Origin: Deltaproteobacteria bacterium
Lineage (GTDB): Bacteria; Myxococcota_A; Polyangia; Haliangiales; Haliangiaceae
DNA length: 13,935 bases
Reading direction: 5' to 3'
Assembly (NCBI GenBank): GCA_013813945.1
Contig: JACCQV010000402.1
Span: 1-13,935, forward strand
Positions 7,061 through 13,403 of this stretch are shown piece by piece. The notes beneath the pieces were generated by a model. That model was not told the origin of the DNA, ran no database searches, and saw only the letters and a list, made by a program, of their open reading frames with translations. Made by a program: the position numbers and the translations under genes. Within the stretch, counting starts at the first letter, position 1; the number at the start of each line of letters is the position of its first letter.

Positions 7061-8106
7061 TGCGGCAGGCGCTCGTTCTGTGCATGTTCCTCGCCGGCTG
7101 CGATCGGTGGCAAACCTGCGAAGACCTCATCGACTGGAACATCCCGGTCTCACGGGATGGATCGGACGAAGGTGCCGATGCTCACGTCACCCGCGCACCC
7201 GATGGAACGATCGTGCTCGCGATCTCCGACCCTTTCTCCGCAGTGCAGTTCGGCGATCGCCGCTTGCAAGGCGCTCATCTCGCCAAGGTGAGCACCGACG
7301 GTGTGATCGAGCAGGTCGTTCCGGTGTCGGCACCGAGCCAGTACGCCTCGATCGTGCGCGCGGACGCTCTCGGCAACGTCGTCATCGCCTGGGGCGGCAG
7401 CGCAACGACCGTGATTGGCTACGGTGCCGACCTGCAACAGCGCTGGTCGCGCGTCGCTGGCCAAGGGTCCCGGCTGCCGCTCGACGTCGCGCCGAGCGGT
7501 CAGATCGCGCTCGCGACGACCACAGTCGATGCAGGTCAGGCGATGGTGTCGCTCCTGAACCTCGACCCGGACGGGCAGACGCGCTGGGAGAGGTTGGTCG
7601 GTAACGAGTCCATCTTCATCCTGCAAATCGCGGACAACGGCGATGTGTTCTCGTTCAACGGCGGTCCCGGAGGCATGCGCCGAACACGGCATGCGGCCAG
7701 CGATGGAGCCGTGCTCGAGCAGCTCGCGATCTCGACGCCTCCGCAATTGACGCTTCCAGACGGCGGCTTCTTCCAAGTCGGCTACAACCCGGATGGCTCG
7801 GCGAGCGCACTGCTGACCCGCTTCGCTTCGGACGGACGGGAGATGTGGTCTCGCACGCGTGACGTGCGCGCGCTGGTCAACCCGATCTTGACGACGAGCG
7901 GAGATGTCGTTGCGCAGACCTCCTACGAAGCCATCAGCGGCCCGACGTACCGCTTGCTCGTTGTCGACGGCGAGACCGGCGAGGACCGCAACGAGGTTTC
8001 GATGTGCACCTATCAGAGCATCTTCGCCGCAGATGCTGAGCACTACTTCGGCCTCGGTCTGATCGGCTCGCCATCGATCGGCCTCGCGCGGTTTGCGATG
8101 CCGTAG
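7057..8106 (+). CDS. Propeller-like lipoprotein, unknown function
   Basis: A 349-residue lipoprotein. The signal is MMRQALVLCMFLAGCDRW with lipobox LAGC (Cys15). Asp at +2 is the residue that in E. coli keeps lipoproteins in the inner membrane; whether that rule holds in this lineage is not known. The mature part consists of repeated strand-turn units of the WD40/PQQ-like type (APDGTIVLAI, ADALGNVVIAWGG, LNLDPDGQTRWERLVG, FASDGREMWSRTRDV), typical of a six- to eight-bladed propeller of the kind found in 'outer membrane protein assembly BamB-like' or uncharacterised myxobacterial lipoproteins. I see no enzyme motif. The ATG overlaps the stop of the barrel-like gene (ATGA), so the two are translationally coupled and may form an envelope pair. 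Its 3' end overlaps the convergent DUF3253-DUF4385 gene by 64 bases. Confidence 0.88.
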   Translation: MMRQALVLCMFLAGCDRWQTCEDLIDWNIPVSRDGSDEGADAHVTRAPDGTIVLAISDPFSAVQFGDRRLQGAHLAKVSTDGVIEQVVPVSAPSQYASIVRADALGNVVIAWGGSATTVIGYGADLQQRWSRVAGQGSRLPLDVAPSGQIALATTTVDAGQAMVSLLNLDPDGQTRWERLVGNESIFILQIADNGDVFSFNGGPGGMRRTRHAASDGAVLEQLAISTPPQLTLPDGGFFQVGYNPDGSASALLTRFASDGREMWSRTRDVRALVNPILTTSGDVVAQTSYEAISGPTYRLLVVDGETGEDRNEVSMCTYQSIFAADAEHYFGLGLIGSPSIGLARFAMP

Positions 8107-8771
8107 TCGCATTGGTGTGAATCGCGCAGCCGCCGATAGGTGGGGGCCTTCTGGGCGCGCTCGAAGTGGGGACGAAACGCCTCGGCCGCCGCGGCCTTCT
8201 CGACATCGACCTCCTTCGCCAGCACGCGCCGCTTGGTCCCGGAGCTTGGCGCATACTTGCGTCCGCTCCGGTGATTCGCGTAGCGCCGTGCCCGGGTGAT
8301 GCCCATCTGCAAGAACTTGCGGGCCATGTCCATGCCGACGAAGTCGCCCTTATCCCGATACGCCTCGAACGCGGCGTAGAGCGCCTTGGCCGCAGCGCGC
8401 GCGATGGCAGGCGTCCGGAACCGCCAGAGCGGCAACAGCTCGCTCTTGTACGGTTCCACGGTCAGCACGCCCTGTTCGCCGCGGCCGATCACGTAGCGCT
8501 CGGGGTGCGCGCGATAGTCGATCTGCGCGGTGTCGCGGCTGCGTAGGCGCACCGGTCCGCGCGCTGTCTCGAGCTCCACGGGCCGCCCACGCTGATAGAC
8601 GTCGACCCGACCGCGTGCTTGAAGGCGAATCGCTGCAGCGCGGACGGCCGGCATCTGCGCGCGCCAGGCCGTGCCGCCAATCTTGCGCGCAATCTCCGAC
8701 GGACATGCGGTCGCCGTGCCGCGCTCGGCGAGCATCGCGAGCATCGCCTTCTCGATGTCGCGTGGCTTCAT
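8043..8771 (-). CDS. DUF3253-DUF4385 fusion protein
   Basis: A 242-residue soluble protein joining two domains of unknown function. Residues 5-79 match DUF3253 as I remember it: ACPSEIARKIGG, W36, QMPAVRAAAIRLQARGRV, then YQRGRPVE and ARGPVRLRSR. This is a winged-helix-like pattern that could bind nucleic acid. Residues 84-220 match DUF4385: IDYRAHPERYVIGRGEQGVL, VEPYKSELLPLWRFRTP, GDFVGMDMARKFLQMG, TRARRYANH, then a Lys/Ala-rich helix and APTYRRLRDSHQ. I start at ATG 8771, which opens directly on the domain; an in-frame ATG at 8792 would add seven residues. No SD is seen. The last 22 residues (221-242) lie beyond the usual domain end and are antisense to the 3' end of the plus-strand lipoprotein gene. 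It follows the PD40 lipoprotein gene by 63 bases and is the only clearly cytoplasmic soluble protein in that group. No function is claimed. Confidence 0.85.
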   Translation of the reverse strand: MKPRDIEKAMLAMLAERGTATACPSEIARKIGGTAWRAQMPAVRAAAIRLQARGRVDVYQRGRPVELETARGPVRLRSRDTAQIDYRAHPERYVIGRGEQGVLTVEPYKSELLPLWRFRTPAIARAAAKALYAAFEAYRDKGDFVGMDMARKFLQMGITRARRYANHRSGRKYAPSSGTKRRVLAKEVDVEKAAAAEAFRPHFERAQKAPTYRRLRDSHQCDYGIANRARPIDGEPIRPRPK

Positions 8772-8834
8772 GCTGGAAGCATAGAGCGGCATCGACGCTC
8801 GGGCACGCAGGGCGAGCGCTGGCAGTGACCCGGG

Positions 8835-9878
8835 CTACGGGATCGTGATCCAGGAGAGGTTCGCGATGAACTCTCGGGTCTGCACGCAGTTGCGAAGCCG
8901 TTCGGGGGCGGACCAGGTCGAACCTGACCACGTGACGCGCTCGATGTGATCGCAGCTGTTCGCTTGATCGAACACCGTGTAGACGATCGTCTGCCCGTCG
9001 GGTGACCACGTCCCGTCGCCTGCTGACAGCGTCGGTGAGACCACCACCGCGGCGTCTCCGGGCGCCTGGAGGTCGAACGTCTTCAGCCGCGACTGGTTCA
9101 TCGGATCCGCAAACAAGACGCGGTGGCCGTCGGGTGCGAGCACCGGTCGGTACGCGTTCTGGCGGACCATCACTTCGACACCCGTGACGAGATCGCGCGT
9201 GTGGATGGAGACCCCGGTCGCGGGCGGGCGTGCCCGTAGCTCGAACAAGATCTTTGTCGTCCCCGGAATCTCCTGTGCGTTTAACTCGAATGGACCACCA
9301 GGGGCGTCCGGCCGCACGAACTCGAAGCTGCCATCGGAGACCGTGATGCGTCCTAGCCGCCAGCCGAGGAACGAATCGGCAGTGAAGTCGTAGCGGCGGC
9401 ACAGATTGACGAACGCGCCATCCGCAGATGGATGGAAGCATTCGTCGTTGACGTTGGCCCAGGCTCCGCCGTCGCCGAGTAGACGGATCGTTCGCGTGGG
9501 CGAATCGAACACGAAGCTGTTCTGGATCGCATCCCCGATCGTCACGCCGAAGTGGGCCTCCTGCATCGGATCGTGCGAGGAGAACAGGATCGCGCTGCCA
9601 TCCTTCTTGGCTCCCATCGACCATACCCGGGTCGCGGTGAACACCGTGCGCGCCGGGCCGCCGAGGTTCGCTGGATCGAGTGCGAACACCTTGTTGGGCG
9701 TGCCGGCCCACTCACTCGCGAGCAACCAGTTCCCCGAGGGGAGCGCTTCGCCGGCGACGAACTGGATGTCCTCGGCAGGTCCTGGCCCCGCGTCGATCAT
9801 CGGCATCGCGTCCAGGGTGCTCGCCCCGTCGTCACCGCATGCCGCGAACAAGGCCACACTCCAGATCAGCTTCTTCAC
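8835..9878 (-). CDS. PD40/TolB-like beta-propeller lipoprotein
   Basis: A 347-residue lipoprotein. The GTG at 9878 gives the signal VKKLIWSVALFAACGDDG with lipobox FAAC (Cys14). The same frame is open to 9974, but those residues are charged and would bury the signal. The mature part has PD40 (WD40-like) units: LAPDGHRVLFAD (247-258) and WSPDGQTIVYTV (291-302), plus weaker ones such as KDGSAILFSS. This is the pattern of TolB-type propellers that read out or dock other envelope proteins. Cys pairs (NSC, RNC) near the C-terminus may form disulfides. No catalytic motif is seen. A partial paralogue of its last 62 codons lies at 5936-6131, in front of the kinase. It lies downstream of pldB on the same strand, 168 bases away, and upstream of the DUF fusion gene. 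Confidence 0.9.
   Translation of the reverse strand: MKKLIWSVALFAACGDDGASTLDAMPMIDAGPGPAEDIQFVAGEALPSGNWLLASEWAGTPNKVFALDPANLGGPARTVFTATRVWSMGAKKDGSAILFSSHDPMQEAHFGVTIGDAIQNSFVFDSPTRTIRLLGDGGAWANVNDECFHPSADGAFVNLCRRYDFTADSFLGWRLGRITVSDGSFEFVRPDAPGGPFELNAQEIPGTTKILFELRARPPATGVSIHTRDLVTGVEVMVRQNAYRPVLAPDGHRVLFADPMNQSRLKTFDLQAPGDAAVVVSPTLSAGDGTWSPDGQTIVYTVFDQANSCDHIERVTWSGSTWSAPERLRNCVQTREFIANLSWITIP
8838..9029 (-). repeat. Parent segment of the paralogous repeat at 5939-6130
   Basis: The 3' end of the intact PD40 lipoprotein gene matches 5939-6130 at a constant offset of 2899 bases with no gaps. Both copies are on the minus strand, so recombination between them would delete the barrel-like gene, the lipoprotein at 7057 and the DUF fusion gene. 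Confidence 0.85.
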
Positions 9879-10014
9879 AGCCCGGGATTTAACACGATCT
9901 GCGATGGCCGATCTTGTCGGGCCCGGCGGACCGAGTCTATCCCGGTGTTCAGCACGACTCGTGGACGCGGACATACGATCTATCGGCGGGTCACGACCGC
10001 TACGCGTGGATGCT

Positions 10015-10035
10015 GTCCAAGACCCGGTCTTGAAC
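10015..10035. promoter_or_regulatory. Palindrome between pldB and the PD40 gene
   Basis: Arms GTCCAAGAC and GTCTTGAAC around a CCG centre, nine paired positions with one mismatch, starting 12 bases past the pldB stop. It could fold as a short hairpin ending the pldB transcript, although no T-run follows on the minus strand, or serve as a repressor site upstream of the PD40 gene start (9878). The choice cannot be made from sequence. Confidence 0.4.
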
Positions 10036-10046
10036 CCCGGACGGAA

Positions 10047-11060
10047 TCACTGCGCGGGCTGCGCGAGCTGCTGGACCACGCGCTCCATGATCGCGAGACG
10101 AGTGCTGCTCTCGGCAAAGTACAGCTCGTGGCGTGCATCCGGGAACGTCACCAGCTCGCAGTCGGAGACAGCGGCGCAGAACGCCGTCTGCGCTGCCGGG
10201 TTCACGACGCCGTCGCTACCCGCCTGAAACATCAGCACGGGCAGGGTCACGAGGCTCGCGTGCGCACGGATGTACTGCGTCGCCCGGATCGACTCGGCCA
10301 ACCAACCGTACGTCGCCGCTCGCACTCGACGTTCCGGATACAGGTTGTCGGTCTCGTACAGCAGATCGAACTGGTGCGGATCGTTGGTGAGGTAGTTGCC
10401 CAGGAACGCGGGGTCCGAGCCGCCAGCGCCGTCGGGCAACGTCACGTGAGGAGCGACGCTGCTGGCATACGCCAGCGCTAGCTCCTCGGACGCAACACCG
10501 AAATTCATCTCGAGCATCGGTGCCGACAGGATCAGCTCGTCCAGCGAACCAGGATTCTCCATGGCGTACCGAAGGCTGATCGCTGACCCCATCGAGTGAC
10601 CAGCGCCGACCACCCGGTCATATCGCTCGGGCTTCACGACGTCGCGAACGAACTGCGCGTAGTCGATGACGTAGTTGTCGAACCTGTCGACGTGCCCGCT
10701 CAGCGGGTCCTCGAGCAGCCGTCCAGAGGCGCCTTGACCTCGGTGGTCGATCACATGGACGTCGTACGGAAGGTCACGAAGATCGTAGAGCAGCTGCATG
10801 AACGTGTGGCTGCCCTCGGTCCGTCCGGGCGCGAACACGATCGCCGTCCGCGCCCCCGGATGCATGAACGACACGTGGGCGATCGTCACGCCCTCTGCGC
10901 CGGTAAACGTCCCCTGTTCGCCGGTCCGCTCGAAGTAGGGATGCATCTCCTCGTGGAGCTGGCGCAAGAGCTCGTGCTCGTAGTCGCAGGCTGTTCCGCA
11001 AGCGTCAGGTTGGGAACACCCGGCGGCGAGGAGTGCGGACAGCAGGGCGATTCGCAGCAC
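10047..11060 (-). CDS. pldB: PldB-like lysophospholipase (alpha/beta hydrolase) lipoprotein
   Basis: Releases the remaining fatty acid from lysophospholipids, or acts as a monoacylglycerol lipase. Hydrolase_4/PldB features over 337 residues: HRGQGASGRLLEDP (106-119) then GHVDRFDNYVIDYAQF, which closely follows E. coli PldB as I recall it; nucleophile elbow GHSMGSAIS with Ser156; acid Asp283 in GSDGVV; and His311 in ARHELYF. Unlike E. coli PldB it starts with a lipoprotein signal, MLRIALLSALLAAGC (lipobox AAGC, Cys15), followed by further Cys at 21 and 25. It is therefore expected to be membrane-anchored outside the cytoplasm. The start is GTG 11060, with no clear SD. A palindrome at 10015-10035 sits just after its stop. 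A substrate of plain monoacylglycerol rather than lysophospholipid cannot be excluded. Confidence 0.9.
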   Translation of the reverse strand: MLRIALLSALLAAGCSQPDACGTACDYEHELLRQLHEEMHPYFERTGEQGTFTGAEGVTIAHVSFMHPGARTAIVFAPGRTEGSHTFMQLLYDLRDLPYDVHVIDHRGQGASGRLLEDPLSGHVDRFDNYVIDYAQFVRDVVKPERYDRVVGAGHSMGSAISLRYAMENPGSLDELILSAPMLEMNFGVASEELALAYASSVAPHVTLPDGAGGSDPAFLGNYLTNDPHQFDLLYETDNLYPERRVRAATYGWLAESIRATQYIRAHASLVTLPVLMFQAGSDGVVNPAAQTAFCAAVSDCELVTFPDARHELYFAESSTRLAIMERVVQQLAQPAQ

Positions 11061-11314
11061 CTGCTGGTCGTGAGCAGACTTCGTGCCGCGCCATCACGCG
11101 TGGGTCGCGCCATCGCGTGCGCCGAACCCGCCACGAGCGAGGTCACCTCCTCGCAGCGACGCTGCCGGGCGCTTCATGACGGATCCAGCTTCGTCGGTGG
11201 ACACTACAGCCGCCGGCAGCACGAGTTGCGATACCGGCGTCGGGCCTTTCGAGCACCAAGAAAACTCGCAGGCCAGAGCTTGTAACCCGAGCTAACGACG
11301 CACGCCGAGAACGC

Positions 11315-11320
11315 TAGAAT
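11315..11320 (+). promoter_or_regulatory. TAGAAT -10 box of a likely leaderless gene
   Basis: TAGAAT ends seven bases before the GTG at 11328, so transcription would begin at or next to the start codon. No good -35 box is found 16-18 bases upstream. The 267-base stretch between pldB and this gene (11061-11327) otherwise holds only an imperfect direct repeat around CGCGCCATC (11088-11096 and 11107-11115). Confidence 0.4.
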
Positions 11321-11327
11321 CAGGTCC

Positions 11328-11537
11328 GTGAGTACTCCCTCGATGTGGCAGCGCGTGATCTGGCATCCCGCTCTGGCGCTGGTCTGGCTCCTGTTGACGA
11401 TCTACTTCGTCGCCACCGTCGGGTTGACGAACATGCGCATCGCGGCACTCGTGTTCCAGAGCCTCTGGCTCGTGCTCTCGATTGCGAACACCATGACGCG
11501 CGGGCGCGTGGTGGCGTGGATCTACCGCAAAGATTGA
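11328..11537 (+). CDS. Tiny two-helix membrane protein
   Basis: A 69-residue protein with two hydrophobic helices (about 13-31, LALVWLLLTIYFVATVG, and 36-55, MRIAALVFQSLWLVLSIANT) and a basic tail, TRGRVVAWIYRKD. By the positive-inside rule both ends should face the cytoplasm. The start is GTG 11328, with ATG 11343 as the alternative; no proper SD fits, which agrees with a leaderless transcript from TAGAAT at 11315. No family is recognised. It converges, 19 bases stop to stop, on another two-helix protein. Confidence 0.7.
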   Translation: MSTPSMWQRVIWHPALALVWLLLTIYFVATVGLTNMRIAALVFQSLWLVLSIANTMTRGRVVAWIYRKD

Positions 11538-11556
11538 TCCGGCCGACCGTGGACGA

Positions 11557-11778
11557 TCACTGGATGGCGAGGGCGGAACCGAGGATGTAGATGAAGATCA
11601 CCGCGCAGATCGCGAGGACGACCACCACCCACGCGATCGGCACGCGGGCGCTCGTGCGGACGTTCGGCGTTCCGTCGTCCAGGTTGTTGGCGCGCGCGCG
11701 TGCCTGGAGGATCAGCACGATCGCGGCGATCACGCCGGCCGGTACGAGCAGAAACGCCACGAGGAACAGCACGCCCAC
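11557..11778 (-). CDS. Small two-helix membrane protein
   Basis: A 73-residue protein from GTG 11778: helix one at 3-25 (VLFLVAFLLVPAGVIAAIVL), a polar and charged loop (QARARANNLDDGTPNVRTSA), then helix two at about 47-67 (IAWVVVVLAICAVIFIYILG). GTG 11772 is an alternative start. It follows the stop of the large lipoprotein gene by 18 bases on the same strand, so it probably belongs to the same transcript. No family is recognised; it may anchor or assist that lipoprotein. Confidence 0.7.
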   Translation of the reverse strand: MGVLFLVAFLLVPAGVIAAIVLILQARARANNLDDGTPNVRTSARVPIAWVVVVLAICAVIFIYILGSALAIQ

Positions 11779-11796
11779 GCGATCACGCTAGCACCG

Positions 11797-13251
11797 TCAG
11801 CGGGGCCGTCGGATCACGAACGCGGTTGGGGCATCCCAGAACACGCGATCGCAGCCCTCTCGGTGATCGTAGCCCTCCTGATTGCAACGGTCCTCGGTAC
11901 CGTACGTCCCGCGGAGTGGGCCGCGATGATCGATGTGGAGCAAGCCCGAGAACGTTCCGATGATCACGACCGCGCCTACCACACCGACCGCGGTGGCCAC
12001 AGGCTCGATCGATCCTCCCACGTCGGTGTCGGGGTCGGCGGAGGCTGACGTTGCGACCGTGACCACGCTGGCTGCGCCGGTTGCGACGTCGAACCGCTGG
12101 GCGACGAGCGCCGCCGAGGTCGGCGGTACGGTGCGCGTCTCGCCTGCGATCGTTCCGTAGCGAACGGTCACCTGTCCTCGCTGGCGGGTGACCACCAGGA
12201 CATGCGCGTCACCGTCGGCAGTCATGCCCTGGATCTGCGCGTGCTCGACGGTGTACAGCGACCGCTCCTCGGTCAGGGTCGTCGGATCGTGGAGGGTGAC
12301 GCGTGACGCGTGCGAGCCGTTGCGGGCAAGGATCACCCGATTGCCGACCACGGCAATCCCGGCTGGATAGCCCGAACCCGCAGGGTTCCACGTGCGCTCG
12401 AGCGGGAACACGCGGGGAGCACCGGAGTCGACGTCGATCTGGAGGACCGTCGGGCCGTGATAGGTGCCATCGGGTGCGATCCACTTCGCGTCGATCTGCG
12501 GACGTGGCTCGGTCGTGACGTAGAGCGCGGTCCCGGCGCCTGCGAGGTACAGCGCCTTGCCGTGCAGGACACCACGCACAGCGATCCCTCCGTCGCTCGG
12601 TGCGCGCTCTGCGCCGCGATCGAGGCGCCGAACGTACCGAGCGCCGCCGTCGTGCCCGACGCGTACCACCACGACGCCATGCGAGCTGCCGAGCACGGCA
12701 ATCGCGCCACCGTCGGGCGTGGCGGCCACGAAGTACGGCAGCGTGTCCTCGACGATCTTCAGAGCACTCATCGTGATCGTGCGCTCGATCTGTCCGTCGC
12801 GGCTGACGCGCGTCAGCGCCGTGCGCTCCTGCTCTCCGCGGGGCTTGGTCGTCCGAGCGTCGACGAACTCGCCGTAATTCCGGGCCAGGATCCAGGTCGC
12901 ACCGTCGGAGGCGACGGAGATCCGAAATGTCCGTTGATCTCCACCGGCCTTTGCGGCGATCACCCAGTCCAGCGTCCCGCGCGCCGAGACGGCAGCGACA
13001 CCATCCCCCGCCGTTCGTGGCAACCATTGCGCTGCTTCCCCGCGGTGGCCTTCATACCGCCCTGCGACCACCACACGGCCATCCGGCAGTGGGCTCGCAT
13101 CGAGGACCGTCCAGCTGGCGATCGAGCTCGCGCTGCCACCGGCGCCAAGCGTGACGCGGTGGTGGGGCCCGGTGGCACACCCGACCAGGATCGCCGCGAG
13201 GCCGAGCCACAGCAGCATCCAGCGGGGCGGCGGCATACCGTGCAGACGCAT
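11797..13251 (-). CDS. Large propeller-like lipoprotein, unknown function
   Basis: A 484-residue lipoprotein from ATG 13251. The signal is MRLHGMPPPRWMLLWLGLAA then ILVGC (lipobox LVGC, Cys25); ATG 13236 is equally possible and gives a shorter n-region. The longer open frame to 13314 adds a charged head and is rejected. The mature part shows repeated propeller-blade patterns (PLPDGRVVVAGRYEG, VASDGATWILARNYG, ATPDGGAIAVLGSSHG, VVGNRVILARNGS). A hydrophobic Gly/Val-rich segment near residues 410-435 (AVGVVGAVVIIGTFSGLL) looks like a membrane or core helix. The tail has two Cys (EDRCNQEGYDHREGCDRV), a possible disulfide. No enzyme motif is seen. It diverges from the lipoprotein at 13404 and precedes the small membrane protein at 11778. 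Confidence 0.87.
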   Translation of the reverse strand: MRLHGMPPPRWMLLWLGLAAILVGCATGPHHRVTLGAGGSASSIASWTVLDASPLPDGRVVVAGRYEGHRGEAAQWLPRTAGDGVAAVSARGTLDWVIAAKAGGDQRTFRISVASDGATWILARNYGEFVDARTTKPRGEQERTALTRVSRDGQIERTITMSALKIVEDTLPYFVAATPDGGAIAVLGSSHGVVVVRVGHDGGARYVRRLDRGAERAPSDGGIAVRGVLHGKALYLAGAGTALYVTTEPRPQIDAKWIAPDGTYHGPTVLQIDVDSGAPRVFPLERTWNPAGSGYPAGIAVVGNRVILARNGSHASRVTLHDPTTLTEERSLYTVEHAQIQGMTADGDAHVLVVTRQRGQVTVRYGTIAGETRTVPPTSAALVAQRFDVATGAASVVTVATSASADPDTDVGGSIEPVATAVGVVGAVVIIGTFSGLLHIDHRGPLRGTYGTEDRCNQEGYDHREGCDRVFWDAPTAFVIRRPR

Positions 13252-13307
13252 CACTGCCGCGGATCGTGCACCATTCTTTGCGGCCCGCTGACGCACGTGT
13301 ACGAAGT

Positions 13308-13320
13308 CGTTCATTGAACG
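13308..13320. promoter_or_regulatory. Perfect 13-bp palindrome in a divergent promoter region
   Basis: CGTTCATTGAACG is a perfect inverted repeat with a single central base. A second CGTTCA half-site lies at 13349-13354. Both are in the 152-base gap between the divergent lipoprotein starts (13251 minus, 13404 plus), a natural place for a shared operator. The regulator is unknown. Confidence 0.35.
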
Positions 13321-13403
13321 TCGATCAGTGTCGCGGTCGCGGCGTGGCCGTTCATGACGTTACGGGGACCTGCGGCGGCGCATGCCTTGCAGAACCGCGC
13401 CGC

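Noticed and set aside
8350..9711. Long 453-codon minus-strand frame
   Set aside because: It runs across two real genes in another frame and is Arg/Pro-rich. Its resemblance to a frame at 5886-6725 comes only from the DNA duplication at 5939-6130 and 8838-9029.
9406..10481. Plus-strand frames of 273 and 309 codons opposite the PD40 and pldB genes
   Set aside because: They are antisense to genes with strong motifs and signal peptides; typical GC-rich shadow frames.
11085..11121. Two near-identical GC-rich units around CGCGCCATC
   Set aside because: Short and imperfect, in DNA where such words recur by chance.
12310..13317. Plus-strand 335-codon frame
   Set aside because: Antisense to the large lipoprotein gene; no motif, Arg/His-rich.
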